A DNA stretch of 35,437 nucleotides from Desulfobacteraceae bacterium. Lineage in GTDB: Bacteria; Desulfobacterota; Desulfobacteria; Desulfobacterales; UBA11574. Below are positions 1 through 8,316 of the stretch, one piece after another. The first letter of the stretch is position 1; each line of letters opens with the position of its first letter. A program made the translations under genes and the position numbers. The stretch spans positions 1 through 35,437 of the forward strand of contig JAUWLP010000005.1 in the NCBI GenBank assembly GCA_030613575.1, given 5' to 3'. The notes beneath the pieces are model-generated. The model had not been told where the DNA came from and made no database searches. It was given only the letters and a program-made list of their open reading frames with translations.

Positions 1-117
1 TTCCATTCTGATGGCATAAATAGGTTTTCATTAAAAAACCTGTATTTTCAAGAAGTTGTAGAATTTCCGAGACGTTTAGTTAACCCTTTTGGACTTTCTT
101 CTCAATCACACGTTTTT

Positions 118-1299
118 ATGGATAAGCAATTTCAGTCAAAACACATCATTCATTTGGACATGGATGCTTTTTATCCCTCGGTTGAGATGCTGGACAATCC
201 TGCCTTAAAAGGGAAACCGGTCATAGTGGGAGGTGGCAAGGAAAGAGGTGTGGTGTCATCTGCCTCATATGAAGCTCGAAAATTCGGTATTCATTCTGCC
301 CAACCTATTGCGAGAGCAAAACGCCTTTGTCCTGATGGGATTTTTTTACCTGTCAGAATGTCAAGATACCAAGAAGTCTCTAAGCAGGTATTTGAAATAT
401 TTCATCGTTTCACACCATTAGTTGAGCCCATATCTATCGATGAAGCATTTCTTGATGTAACAGGTTCCATACGTCTTTTTGGTCAGCCCGAGAAAATCGC
501 TAAAAAGATTAAGCAAATAATTTTAGCAGAGACAGACCTGACAATTTCAGCCGGTGTTGCTCCTTCAAAATTTGTGGCAAAGATTGCCTCTGACATTGAC
601 AAACCTGACGGTTTAACTGTTATACATCCCGATGGTGTTAGAGATTTCTTAGATCCGCTCCCCGTCAAAAAAATGTGGGGGGTTGGAAAAGTGACACAGC
701 TACTCTTAAGTCGCCTCGATATCCACACTTTTAGGGATTTGAGACAAACTCCAGTAAAGGTTTTGGAGAAAAAATTTGGAAAACATGGTGCCAAAATACA
801 TCTGTTGGCCATGGGAATAGATGAACGAGATGTGATACCAGAACATGATGTGAAGTCTATCGGTCATGAACAGACTTTTTTACAAGACATCATATCTTTG
901 GATGTGGCTCAAAAAGAGCTCCTTGCTTTGGGTAATAAAGTGGCTCGACGGATGCGGCATAAGGGCCTAAAAGGAAAAACCATCACATTGAAGGTCAAAT
1001 ATTTTGATTTTGTTCAGATCACCCGGTCAACAACTCTGCCTAAATCCATAAATGACAGTTTGGAGATATATTCAGTTGCTTGTCGTCTTTTAGAAAGGAC
1101 TGAGGTAACTAAAAAACCAATCAGGCTTTTAGGGATTTCTTTGTCTCAACTCAGTTTTTTGGGCATCGGAACCCAGCTCTCTCTTTTTGATCAAGACCAG
1201 TCACCTCAAAAACGTCAGAGATTAAATACTGTTTTAGATTCATTATACGAAAAATTTGGTGACAAAAGTGTTCTTCCTGGCACGCTTTTAAACGATTAA
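118..1299 (+). CDS. dinB: DNA polymerase IV (Y-family translesion polymerase)
   Basis: Error-prone translesion DNA polymerase of the Y family, 393 aa, slightly longer than E. coli DinB. The palm begins with DMDAFYPSVE (residues 14-23) and the second metal-binding motif is SIDEAF, so D14, D108 and E109 are the expected catalytic acids. The steric-gate position is Tyr19, as in archaeal Dpo4, where E. coli has Phe. A C-terminal QLSLF (about 353-357) is a textbook sliding-clamp binding motif. The ATG at 118 has only a weak ribosome binding site, but the conserved N-terminus starts right after it. No LexA box is evident in the 117 bases upstream. The gene converges on a truncated HU gene. Identity is firm; SOS control is not shown. 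Confidence 0.96.
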   Translation: MDKQFQSKHIIHLDMDAFYPSVEMLDNPALKGKPVIVGGGKERGVVSSASYEARKFGIHSAQPIARAKRLCPDGIFLPVRMSRYQEVSKQVFEIFHRFTPLVEPISIDEAFLDVTGSIRLFGQPEKIAKKIKQIILAETDLTISAGVAPSKFVAKIASDIDKPDGLTVIHPDGVRDFLDPLPVKKMWGVGKVTQLLLSRLDIHTFRDLRQTPVKVLEKKFGKHGAKIHLLAMGIDERDVIPEHDVKSIGHEQTFLQDIISLDVAQKELLALGNKVARRMRHKGLKGKTITLKVKYFDFVQITRSTTLPKSINDSLEIYSVACRLLERTEVTKKPIRLLGISLSQLSFLGIGTQLSLFDQDQSPQKRQRLNTVLDSLYEKFGDKSVLPGTLLND

Positions 1300-1325
1300 A
1301 TTATTCTCTACGGATTTGATTTCTG

Positions 1326-1454
1326 TTATGCCGTTATAGGGAAGGGGAGGGCGTTGGCCATTTCGTTAAAAAACAGGTTCACAACCTCCGCAGCCTCCTT
1401 TTTCGTTAATCCCGCTTCCGTTTTGAGCTTCTCAATAAGTTCCAATTTGTTCAT
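1326..1454 (-). pseudogene. Truncated HU-type DNA-binding protein (N-terminal half only, 42 aa)
   Basis: The 42-codon frame begins MNKLELIEKLKTEAG and continues through LTKKEAAEVVNLFFNEMANAL, matching helices 1 and 2 of HU and closely resembling the full HU at 18461. It then diverges (PFPITA) and stops where the beta-sheet and DNA-binding arms should begin. The sequence beyond the stop runs into the 3' end of dinB and shows no HU continuation. A strong promoter and a GGGGA ribosome binding site precede the ATG, so the short product could still be made. It is either a decaying gene or a dimerisation-only microprotein; the sequence alone cannot decide. Confidence 0.75.
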
Positions 1455-1485
1455 CTGCGTTCCCCAAAGTTTTTGTTATTTCAAC

Positions 1486-1514
1486 AAAATACAGTAGTGA
1501 TAAAGAAGTGTCAA
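1486..1514 (-). promoter_or_regulatory. Sigma-70-type promoter of the truncated HU gene
   Basis: Read on the minus strand, TTGACA (1509-1514) is followed after exactly 17 bases by TATTTT (1486-1491). It lies about 30 bases upstream of the ATG at 1454, with a GGGGA Shine-Dalgarno between. Confidence 0.65.
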
Positions 1515-1700
1515 GAATTCTGCATAGTTAGAAGTTATGGGTTTAGGCGAATGAAATCAGGACGAAGATTATTTGAAAATTGTCAAAATTAGGATTTACT
1601 TGACCTGAGACCAGAAAAATATGATATCTCTATATCAATTGTTGTTGTGAATGGTGTAGATACTGGCAAGTATCTGTAATTTGAGAAATTAATTCTCTGA

Positions 1701-1790
1701 CGTTAACGACTGCCTTCACCCGCGCCACCACCGAGCCTGCCGCGAAGCGCCGCCAAGCTTTCCGGCTTCGGGTGGAAGGCTTGGTTAGTC
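1701..1790 (-). other. attC-like recombination site closing the cassette with the 123-aa membrane protein gene
   Basis: On the minus strand the region starts GACTAAC and ends GTTAACG. Between them AAGCCTTCCACCCG is mirrored by CGGGTGAAGGC, with a further inner arm. This is the imperfect-palindrome layout (outer AAC and GTT boxes, inner paired arms) of integron attC sites. The stop codon TAA of the preceding gene lies inside the left box, a common feature of gene cassettes. The R' box departs from the GTTRRRY consensus, so this is attC-like and not proven. Confidence 0.55.
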
Positions 1791-2156
1791 GCCATAGTCT
1801 CTCAACCAAATTGAAACCATCCGATAAGTTACAAACATGACGGCCACTGTTGTGCCAAGAAAAGCTACACCTATGAACCAATACCAACCGCGATTAATAT
1901 TACGCTTTAGTTTGCTGAAAAACTTCAATGACTTATTCGCTTTTTCAGGAACTGAACGAAAAGTCACAATAAAGGAGTAAGTGCTAATAGCCCAGAGTAG
2001 TCCGACAATATTCGGGATAAGAAATCGATCACTTTCATGAGACTCAGAGATGAACATGATCACGACCATTGATGCCAAGCTAATTAATCCAACAGCAATA
2101 GATGGCAGGCGAAGGATTTGAATGGCTTGAGCAATTCCCTGAAGTTTATCGATCAT
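1785..2156 (-). CDS. Small integral membrane protein, cassette-type hypothetical
   Basis: A 123-aa protein I cannot assign to a family. It has about three hydrophobic stretches (roughly residues 17-36, 45-65 and 92-113), separated by a basic loop with many Lys and Arg (about 68-90), so it is probably an inner-membrane protein. Its ATG lies about 12 bases after the GTTAGCC end of one attC-like site, and its stop codon sits inside the next. That compact arrangement is what an integron gene cassette looks like. There is no clear Shine-Dalgarno in the very short leader. Function unknown. Confidence 0.65.
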   Translation of the reverse strand: MIDKLQGIAQAIQILRLPSIAVGLISLASMVVIMFISESHESDRFLIPNIVGLLWAISTYSFIVTFRSVPEKANKSLKFFSKLKRNINRGWYWFIGVAFLGTTVAVMFVTYRMVSIWLRDYGD

Positions 2157-2165
2157 TTTTATTAA

Positions 2166-2231
2166 GGCTAACGGCGCGCCTGACCAGCTGGCGCGGTTTT
2201 TAGCCCGTCTGCGTCCAGGCGCAGGTTAGCT
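2166..2231 (-). other. attC-like recombination site between the two cassette genes
   Basis: Minus strand: AGCTAAC at one end and GTTAGCC at the other are complementary over six bases. Inside them GCGCCTG pairs with CAGGCGC. The 66-bp element lies directly between the stop of the 88-aa gene and the start of the 123-aa gene, as expected for integron cassettes. No intI gene is present in the window. Confidence 0.6.
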
Positions 2232-2234
2232 AAA

Positions 2235-2501
2235 TCATTTCTTTGATCCGATGACGAGATTGTCAACGACTTTAAGAATAGAGGTGTCCCAAGGATATTC
2301 TTCCTTTTGCGCCACCCACTTTTTTGCCTTGGATTGAAATCCAATGTCGCAAGCAACTGGTATAAAGAATTCTGAAATAATTCCCTCCATAAGTTGCCAT
2401 TCGTAATCCAAATCATTCTTTATAGTTGTGTTACCGCGTAAGAACCAAAGAGTGTACTCACGATCAATAGGGGGGATGATGTTAGGCAACATGTGATGCA
2501 T
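2235..2501 (-). CDS. Cassette-type hypothetical protein, possibly 5'-frameshifted
   Basis: An 88-aa soluble protein rich in aromatic residues (motifs REYTLWFLRG, YEWQLMEG, KKWVAQKEEYPWD). I do not recognise the family. An attC-like site follows the stop almost at once. Upstream, in another frame, a 45-codon open frame (2482-2619, GTG start) encodes a plausible protein segment that overlaps the ATG used here. The two may be halves of one gene of about 125 aa split by a frameshift. If so, the annotated start is artificial. There is no strong ribosome binding site at the ATG, which favours the split-gene reading. Confidence 0.5.
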   Translation of the reverse strand: MHHMLPNIIPPIDREYTLWFLRGNTTIKNDLDYEWQLMEGIISEFFIPVACDIGFQSKAKKWVAQKEEYPWDTSILKVVDNLVIGSKK

Positions 2502-2621
2502 AACCTTGAAAAGTTTCAGCCTTGTAGTAAGATTGATGATATTTTTCAGCGTTTATCAATATGTTTTTAACCTTATCATCATAGTTTATTACTTTGACGG
2601 AGTAAGCTGTACGCCTCACCG

Positions 2622-2921
2622 TTAGGGCGCATCGATGGCCAAAAGTCCGTGAGCCTTGGCCGCCATGACGATTCGGCTTATTTCAAAATTCCACCGGTGG
2701 CCAGGATAAATCTCTTCTTCTTTTTCACCGTGTCCTGAAATCGACACCAGTCGGGCGCTGATGGAGACCGAATAATCCACGATGCCGAACACCAGGGTGA
2801 TCAACCGGTCACTGGCTTTGGCGATCTGAGACACCTGTTCCAGGCCTTCGGCACTTTCGATGATGGCCTCGATATTGATACGGCTCGAGAATTCCTTTGC
2901 CGCTTCAATCCCGTCAAGCAT
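2622..2921 (-). pseudogene. Fragment of an HpcH/HpaI-type (malyl-CoA/citrate lyase-like) aldolase
   Basis: The 99-aa frame carries hallmarks of the C-terminal half of CitE/malyl-CoA lyase proteins: IIESAEGLEQVSQIAKAS, LVFGIVDYS, then GHRWNFEISRIVMAAKAHG and AIDAP. Family members are roughly 300 aa and continue after IDAPYG; here a stop replaces the tyrosine codon. The frame is open upstream of the ATG to about 2975, adding the homologous-looking GGIHFVCR, but the N-terminal half is absent because serA ends there. It is truncated at both ends and presumably inactive. The right-hand junction abuts the cassette-like region, suggesting the rearrangement broke it. Confidence 0.7.
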
Positions 2922-2964
2922 TCGGCAGACAAAATGGATGCCTCCGGGAATGGAAAGTGTCGAT

Positions 2965-4596
2965 TCAGCTTGGTTTCATGATGTTGTCTCCTGTGGCCCC
3001 TGATCCCTGATAGGTTTCAAATTCTAGTCGGGTCACCGATATAATCAGCGGCAGGTCAAGCAACTTTTCAACAACAGTATCGGAAATACGGATATTGGTT
3101 TTGAGGAAAATGATGTTCATCTTTCCGGTTTCTTCCCGTCCCAGATGCATCTGGTCGATGCTGATTTTTTTACTCCCCAGAAGTGACGAGAAACTTCCGA
3201 TGGCCCCCGGCTTGTCAAGGGTGTATATCAGCGCCAGATGACCTTCCGGGATAAGTTCGAGCCGAAAATTGTTAATCTTTACGATCCTCATTTTATCCTT
3301 TCCGAATAGGGTTCCGGAAACGGTATTCGTCACTTTCGGCGTCGAAACACGGACGGTAATCAGGTTGATATATTCTTCGGCCGTATCACTGATGATCTCT
3401 TTGATTGTTATCCCTCTGTCCTTTGCCAGGACCTGGGCGTTGACGAAATTGACATCATCCTTCACCACGGGCGCCAGCAGGCCTCTAAACACCGCTGTTG
3501 TAACCGGTGACAGGTCGAGTTCCTTGAAATCTCCGGCATATTCAATGGAAACTTTTTCAATGGGTCCCCGGATAAGCTGGGTCTGAAGGCTGCCGATATG
3601 ATCCGCCAGGGTCAGTAACGGTCTCAGTTTTGTAAGAAGATCACCGGTGACCGATGGAACGTTAACGGCGTTCATAATCGTGCCGTAATTGAGATATTCA
3701 ATGATCTGACCGGCCACATCCACAGCCACTTTTGTCTGGGCTTCCTGGGTGGAAGCACCGAGATGGGGGGTACAAATCAGGCGTTCATGTTCAATCAAGG
3801 GGCATATACCGGGAGGTTCTTTTTCAAAGACATCCAGTGCAGCGCCGGCAACTTTCCCTGACTCCAGGGCAGCATAAAGGGCATCCTCGTCGACAATCCC
3901 CCCCCGGGCACAGTTGATGATCATGACCCCGTCTTTCATCTGCTCGAAGACGTCCTTGTTCAGCAGTCCGATGGTTTCTTTGAACTTGGGGACATGCACC
4001 GTAATGTAATCGGACCTGCGGTACAATTCTTCCAGGGAAACACTTTCAAAGCCGGTCTTTTCGATCTGCTCAAGCGTAACATAAGGATCGTAAACAATCA
4101 CCTTCATCTTCAGGCCACGGGCAAGATCGGCGACAATGGATCCGATTTTTCCATATCCGATAACGCCGAGGATTTTATTGTATATTTCTCTTCCCTGCAG
4201 TTTTTTCTTGTCCCAGCGTCCGGCCTTTAACGATGCGGTTCCTTCAGGCACATTGCGCGAAAGCGCCATCAACATGCCGATGGCGTGCTCGGCGGTTGTA
4301 ATCACGTTGCCGCCCGGTGTATTCATCACAATGATCCCGCGCTTGGTCGCCGCCGGAATATCCACGTTGTCAAGACCGATTCCCGCACGGCCCACAACCT
4401 TAAGGCGCGTTGCAGCGCCCAAAAGATCCTCTGTCACCTTTGTGGTGCTCCGGATAACAAGGCCGTCATACTCCTGGATAATGCTTTTGAGCGCCTCGGG
4501 AGCCAGTCCGGTCTTCACATCCACTTCAATCCCTTCTTCTTCCTGAAACATCCGGATACCGGCTTCTCCCAGATTGTCGCTGACCAGAACTTTCAT
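2965..4596 (-). CDS. serA: D-3-phosphoglycerate dehydrogenase
   Basis: Oxidises 3-phosphoglycerate to 3-phosphohydroxypyruvate with NAD+, the first step of serine synthesis; cytoplasmic. The 543 aa fit the long, ACT-containing form. The substrate domain is followed by a Rossmann fold with GYGKIG at 147-152. The catalytic set is Arg231 (NCARGG), Glu260 (DVFEKEPP) and His278 (TPHLGAS). An intervening domain (about 320-450) and a C-terminal ACT domain (about 455-530) follow, the latter usually mediating serine feedback. It lies 58 bases after the PurD-like gene and is probably cotranscribed with it. The tail runs about 15 residues past the usual ACT end. Confidence 0.97.
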   Translation of the reverse strand: MKVLVSDNLGEAGIRMFQEEEGIEVDVKTGLAPEALKSIIQEYDGLVIRSTTKVTEDLLGAATRLKVVGRAGIGLDNVDIPAATKRGIIVMNTPGGNVITTAEHAIGMLMALSRNVPEGTASLKAGRWDKKKLQGREIYNKILGVIGYGKIGSIVADLARGLKMKVIVYDPYVTLEQIEKTGFESVSLEELYRRSDYITVHVPKFKETIGLLNKDVFEQMKDGVMIINCARGGIVDEDALYAALESGKVAGAALDVFEKEPPGICPLIEHERLICTPHLGASTQEAQTKVAVDVAGQIIEYLNYGTIMNAVNVPSVTGDLLTKLRPLLTLADHIGSLQTQLIRGPIEKVSIEYAGDFKELDLSPVTTAVFRGLLAPVVKDDVNFVNAQVLAKDRGITIKEIISDTAEEYINLITVRVSTPKVTNTVSGTLFGKDKMRIVKINNFRLELIPEGHLALIYTLDKPGAIGSFSSLLGSKKISIDQMHLGREETGKMNIIFLKTNIRISDTVVEKLLDLPLIISVTRLEFETYQGSGATGDNIMKPS

Positions 4597-4654
4597 GATA
4601 TTTTCTCCTCATTGGGGTTGATGTTCAAATATGAGCCATTCAGGGCCTTTTGAT

Positions 4655-6259
4655 TTACATGTCCAGTTGCCAATCCGGGAAAAGTTCATCCCATTCTTCA
4701 TAAATCCTGCCGGGGTCCCGGCGGATATCAAGACGATTGGCTTTTTCGAAAGCAGCCTTTGCTTTGTTAAATTCAGCCTCGGTAATGTTGCCCTGTTCGA
4801 ACAGTATCTCCGCCGGCTCAAAAGTTTCCTCTGCTTCACGGGGAATCACCCTGACAAGGCCATGGTCAAAGGCCTGCAAGAGTGAGGCCCTGAGTGCTTC
4901 CGCGACTTCTCCTCTTTTCTGTCCGGGTTTGACCGTGGCATTTTTACTGAGGTAGCACACCCGAGAGCCGTCTGATATCAGTCGCTGATTTTCTTCATCC
5001 CAGCTCATGTTGGATGGGACAATGAGAATACCTCGTTTTCCAAGGCTCTTGAAATTGATGAGCACGGGCTCATACTTTGTATACGAATTCGGGTATCCCT
5101 TCTGCCCGTGTGGCCCACCGGGTCCGGTAACCAGCGCGAGGCAGATAGAGATTTGATCATTGCGCACATCCGGCTCAATGGAATCGAGTTTGCTATCGAT
5201 TGCGGCAACGATCAGTTCTCCCAGATTTTTAAGCCGGCGTGCCACAACCTGCATCTCGGGTTCACCTGCCCGAATATTCATTTCGTAGACCAGTATACCC
5301 ACCGGTTTTCCGGTCTCAGGATCGATGGATACGCGACAGCCAGGGTAGAGAATACATGGCCGGAGAATAGCCCTCTTCTTCATCTCCTCCACAAAGGGCT
5401 GGATGACTTTGTCACCCACCAACTTGATAAGGTCAGGTGTTTCGGCGGGGTGCATGCCGATGGCTCCCATTCCCCCTGTAACCGGGTTGGTCTGGCTCGG
5501 GGGCCCTTCATAGCGAAGGGGATAATCCATGGCGGTGGGAAGAATGCAAAAGTTACCCTTTTTGTCGATCAAGGCGGTAAAGCTGATCTCGATTTCGGAT
5601 TTCCAGGCCTCGATCAACAGCGGCCATTTATTGTCTCCGTGCCGTGTTTTATAGTTTTCGCTGTAATCCTTGAGCAGTATATTTCGCACATCGAGGATGT
5701 CTTCAATCCGGAAAACAGGTCGGGAACCTTTGCCGTCGGCGCTGTAGGGATATTTGAAAACCGCGCCACCATGGTTGCGTATGAAATTCGTAACAATGCT
5801 CTTGATTTGGTGCAGGTTTTTCGCATCCGCCACCTTGAAGGGTGCAACAGGCACACCGGCTCTTTTCATCCAGGTCTTTGCCTTGACTTTATCTCCCTCG
5901 ATGAAAGCCGCTTCCCTGGTCAAGCCAATGACCCGGTCACCATACCCGGCATCGATGAGTTCATTTACGATACCGTCATAAATGAGATCTTCAGGCATAA
6001 TAACAACACAGTCAATTTCCTTGCTCTTAAACGCCGTTATAATAACAGACTTGTAATCTTCAAGTGACTTTCCCGGGACGGGGAATATTTTCATGGCCCA
6101 CTTTTTCTTTCCCCTGACGGCATCCATTACCGGACCCATACCTGTCATGCCTTTGATTATGGCGCCCATAAACTGGTCTTGTTCAACTGTCGAAACAGTA
6201 TACGCACACATACAGGTTCTACCATCTGGTCCAACAAAGCCGATCGTCTTTTTTGCCAT
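4655..6259 (-). CDS. PurD-like ATP-grasp ligase (phosphoribosylamine-glycine ligase family)
   Basis: An ATP-grasp enzyme of 534 aa, about 100 longer than typical PurD. PurD-like segments include the IDCVVIMPE/VIGLTREAAFIEGDK region (82-123), NPVTGGMGAIG (258-268) and the metal/ATP-binding YEMNIRAGEPEMQVV (325-339). The N-terminus is atypical: instead of the GGREHAL motif it has GPDGRTCMCAYT, and the C-terminus carries an extra charged tail after about residue 470. It may therefore be a genuine but divergent GAR synthetase or an ATP-grasp ligase with a changed acceptor. It lies upstream of serA, which makes glycine's precursor, so a link to serine/glycine or purine metabolism is reasonable. 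Fold assignment is firm; substrate is not. Confidence 0.7.
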   Translation of the reverse strand: MAKKTIGFVGPDGRTCMCAYTVSTVEQDQFMGAIIKGMTGMGPVMDAVRGKKKWAMKIFPVPGKSLEDYKSVIITAFKSKEIDCVVIMPEDLIYDGIVNELIDAGYGDRVIGLTREAAFIEGDKVKAKTWMKRAGVPVAPFKVADAKNLHQIKSIVTNFIRNHGGAVFKYPYSADGKGSRPVFRIEDILDVRNILLKDYSENYKTRHGDNKWPLLIEAWKSEIEISFTALIDKKGNFCILPTAMDYPLRYEGPPSQTNPVTGGMGAIGMHPAETPDLIKLVGDKVIQPFVEEMKKRAILRPCILYPGCRVSIDPETGKPVGILVYEMNIRAGEPEMQVVARRLKNLGELIVAAIDSKLDSIEPDVRNDQISICLALVTGPGGPHGQKGYPNSYTKYEPVLINFKSLGKRGILIVPSNMSWDEENQRLISDGSRVCYLSKNATVKPGQKRGEVAEALRASLLQAFDHGLVRVIPREAEETFEPAEILFEQGNITEAEFNKAKAAFEKANRLDIRRDPGRIYEEWDELFPDWQLDM

Positions 6260-6295
6260 AACATTCCTTCCTTTTTTTGCACAAGTTTAGAGTAT

Positions 6296-6326
6296 TACAT
6301 ACTCACAAGCTTAGTACTTTTGTCAA
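6296..6326 (-). promoter_or_regulatory. Candidate promoter of the PurD-like/serA operon
   Basis: Minus strand: TTGACA at 6321-6326, then TATGTA (6296-6301) after 19 bases, or AGTATG after 17. It is 37 bases upstream of the ATG. The -35 is perfect and the -10 is weak, so moderate support only. Confidence 0.4.
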
Positions 6327-6838
6327 TACTTGATATGGCATGATGTATCGTATTTTTTTAAGCATTCTTAATTATCAGCTACACCCTACGGGCTCGCTCG
6401 CTTCCCCAACATCTCCCTCTCGGAAAGGTACCAGAAATCACGGGCCGCCGAACATATTATGAAATGTATTGTACGGCAGCATTTTTCTGAAAAGATAACC
6501 TATTGCTCAACTGAACCAGATCCCTTTGCCCTTTTCCCCAAAATCGAATTAATTTGACATACATTAGAAAATATTAAATAATACATATATTCAATCTCTT
6601 TCGAGTATTTAGCATCATTCCTGAAGCGATTTTGATTCATTGGCACCTCTTCAATCCGTGCTGAAATTGATAGGCCATAGCGTATTGATTTTAACCTGCT
6701 AAAAACACAATAAAACAAACCGAGACATAACCCAAGCAAGGGATAAAACCTTTATTAAACCACTAAAGGTTCATCCACTGTTTTATAATATACGAGGGTG
6801 ATGGGTCTTTGTTTTTACAGCAAATGGGGGATTTCCTA
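6327..6838. other. Intergenic stretch with no convincing gene
   Basis: AT-rich spacer between the divergent PurD-like and cyclopropane synthase units. The only candidate is a minus-strand frame starting at 6640 (46 aa, MNQNRFRNDAKYSKEIEYMY..., preceded by GAGGTG) and ending at 6500. It has no recognisable family and atypical composition. I see no RNA gene or strong repeat. Confidence 0.4.
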
Positions 6839-6874
6839 ATGGTCAAAAAGCCAACCTATGAAGAATTAGAATAA
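6839..6874 (+). pseudogene. Relic of a PAS-domain sensor protein start (11 codons)
   Basis: A good ribosome binding site (GGGGGATTTCCTA) leads to ATG and the codons MVKKPTYEELE followed by TAA. That peptide is the characteristic beginning of many PAS/histidine kinase proteins in Desulfobacterota (usually continuing EQRVKELEKE). The CAA codon expected next reads TAA, and nothing kinase-like follows. A scrap of a deleted gene, directly upstream of the cyclopropane synthase; it could act as a short leader. Confidence 0.5.
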
Positions 6875-6899
6875 GGGATTATGAAATAAGCAAGGGATT

Positions 6900-8087
6900 A
6901 TGAAAAAGGCTATCAAAAATATAGCCCAGATGATGCATCAAGCTGATCCAAAGGCATGCTTTGCCTTTGAATTCTGGGATGGTGATGTAATACGTTTCGG
7001 GGCTGTTCCCCGGGTAACTTTACGCTTGAAGACCAAAAGTTGTGCTCGTAGTATCATCGGCAAAGGCTTTTTGGGGCTTGGCGAATCTTATATGGAGGGA
7101 GATCTGGAAATAGAGAACTGTATGGCGGAACTTTTTCGTCTTGGATTCGCCATTGGTTTTGACGATTACAAGTTACCTTTATGGCAGCAATTTCGACTTT
7201 TTATCCTCGGGATGCTAAACAGTAATACACTGCGGTGTGCTCAGAAAAATATTTCTTACCATTACGATCGGGGCGATGAATTCTACGCACTTTACCTTGA
7301 CAAAACCATGACTTACTCATGCGCATATTTTAAAAGGTCAGACGATTCTCTTGAACAAGCGCAATTGAATAAGTACGAGCATATTGCTCGAAAACTTATA
7401 CTTAAGCCTGATGAAACGCTGCTCGACATTGGTTGCGGCTGGGGTGGAATGCTTATCTTTGCGGCCCAGAAATACGGTATTCGGGGGGTAGGAAATACGT
7501 TATCGAAAAATCAGTTCGAGTATGCCAATCGTAAAATCAAGGAATTGGGGCTTCAAGATCGCCTCAAGGTTTTGTACAAGGATTTCCGACAATTAAGCGG
7601 AAAGTTTGATAAAATAGTTTCCATCGGTATGTTTGAACACGTTGGGAAAAAATTTATACCTGCCTTTATTCAAAAAGTTTCGGATTTATTGAAAACCGGT
7701 GGGCTGGGTCTGCTACATACCATTGGGGAAAATACCCCGTCTGCCAGCGATCCCTGGACGTTTAATTATATCTTCCCAGGGGCCTATATTCCTACACTTC
7801 ATGAAATCACGTCCGAGATGGGAAAAACCGGTTTTTCCATAATAGATGTAGAAAATTTGTGGTTGCACTATGCTAAAACTCTTGAAAAGTGGATAGAAAA
7901 TTACGAGAAAAATATAGAAAAAATAAGGGGGCTATTTGATGAAGCGTTTGTGAAACAATGGCGTCTTTTTTTACACAGTACCGCAGCAGGATTTAAGTGC
8001 GGCAAGTCTCAACTGTTTCAGATTCTCTTCTCCAAGGGATCAAACAATGCTTTACCGATAACCCGAGCACATGTGTATCGTGAATAA
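6900..8087 (+). CDS. cfa: Cyclopropane-fatty-acyl-phospholipid synthase family methyltransferase
   Basis: SAM-dependent enzyme that methylenates cis double bonds of membrane phospholipid acyl chains. The 395 aa match the family length. Family signatures appear in order: YHYDRGDEFYALYLD (120-134), TYSCAYF (138-144), the SAM-binding LLDIGCGWGG (174-183) and MFEHVG (244-249) with the conserved glutamate. The N-terminal region (about 1-100) corresponds to the lipid-binding domain of Cfa. The start at 6900 follows an AGGGATT Shine-Dalgarno. It is alone on its strand with the PAS relic just upstream. It is likely peripheral at the inner membrane and stress or stationary-phase related in other bacteria. 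Confidence 0.93.
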   Translation: MKKAIKNIAQMMHQADPKACFAFEFWDGDVIRFGAVPRVTLRLKTKSCARSIIGKGFLGLGESYMEGDLEIENCMAELFRLGFAIGFDDYKLPLWQQFRLFILGMLNSNTLRCAQKNISYHYDRGDEFYALYLDKTMTYSCAYFKRSDDSLEQAQLNKYEHIARKLILKPDETLLDIGCGWGGMLIFAAQKYGIRGVGNTLSKNQFEYANRKIKELGLQDRLKVLYKDFRQLSGKFDKIVSIGMFEHVGKKFIPAFIQKVSDLLKTGGLGLLHTIGENTPSASDPWTFNYIFPGAYIPTLHEITSEMGKTGFSIIDVENLWLHYAKTLEKWIENYEKNIEKIRGLFDEAFVKQWRLFLHSTAAGFKCGKSQLFQILFSKGSNNALPITRAHVYRE

Positions 8088-8316
8088 CCACCATGAACGA
8101 ATCCTGATTAACAAAAAACAGCTTAACCAGGAAATATCATGATGAGCATGATTTTCTGGTGTTACTTCAGGCCAGTAATCTGTAATAGTGCTTCTCGATT
8201 TTCATGTTTCAATGAAGGCAAAGAAGCATCAATTAAAGATTGGACCGGGTCAACGATTGCTGATTCATCACAGAATTGGTATAAATTCATCTCCGAGTAA
8301 TTTTATGGAGGAAGTT

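Noticed and set aside
1630-1887. 85-aa minus-strand frame across the attC-like site
   Set aside because: It overlaps the end of the membrane-protein gene and reads through the palindrome; composition is not protein-like.
5108-6067. 319-aa plus-strand frame
   Set aside because: Antisense shadow of the PurD-like gene, whose motifs are clear.
8188-8316. Longer start of the coiled-coil protein
   Set aside because: The 43 extra residues have no coiled-coil character, while a perfect GGAGG lies at the ATG at 8317.
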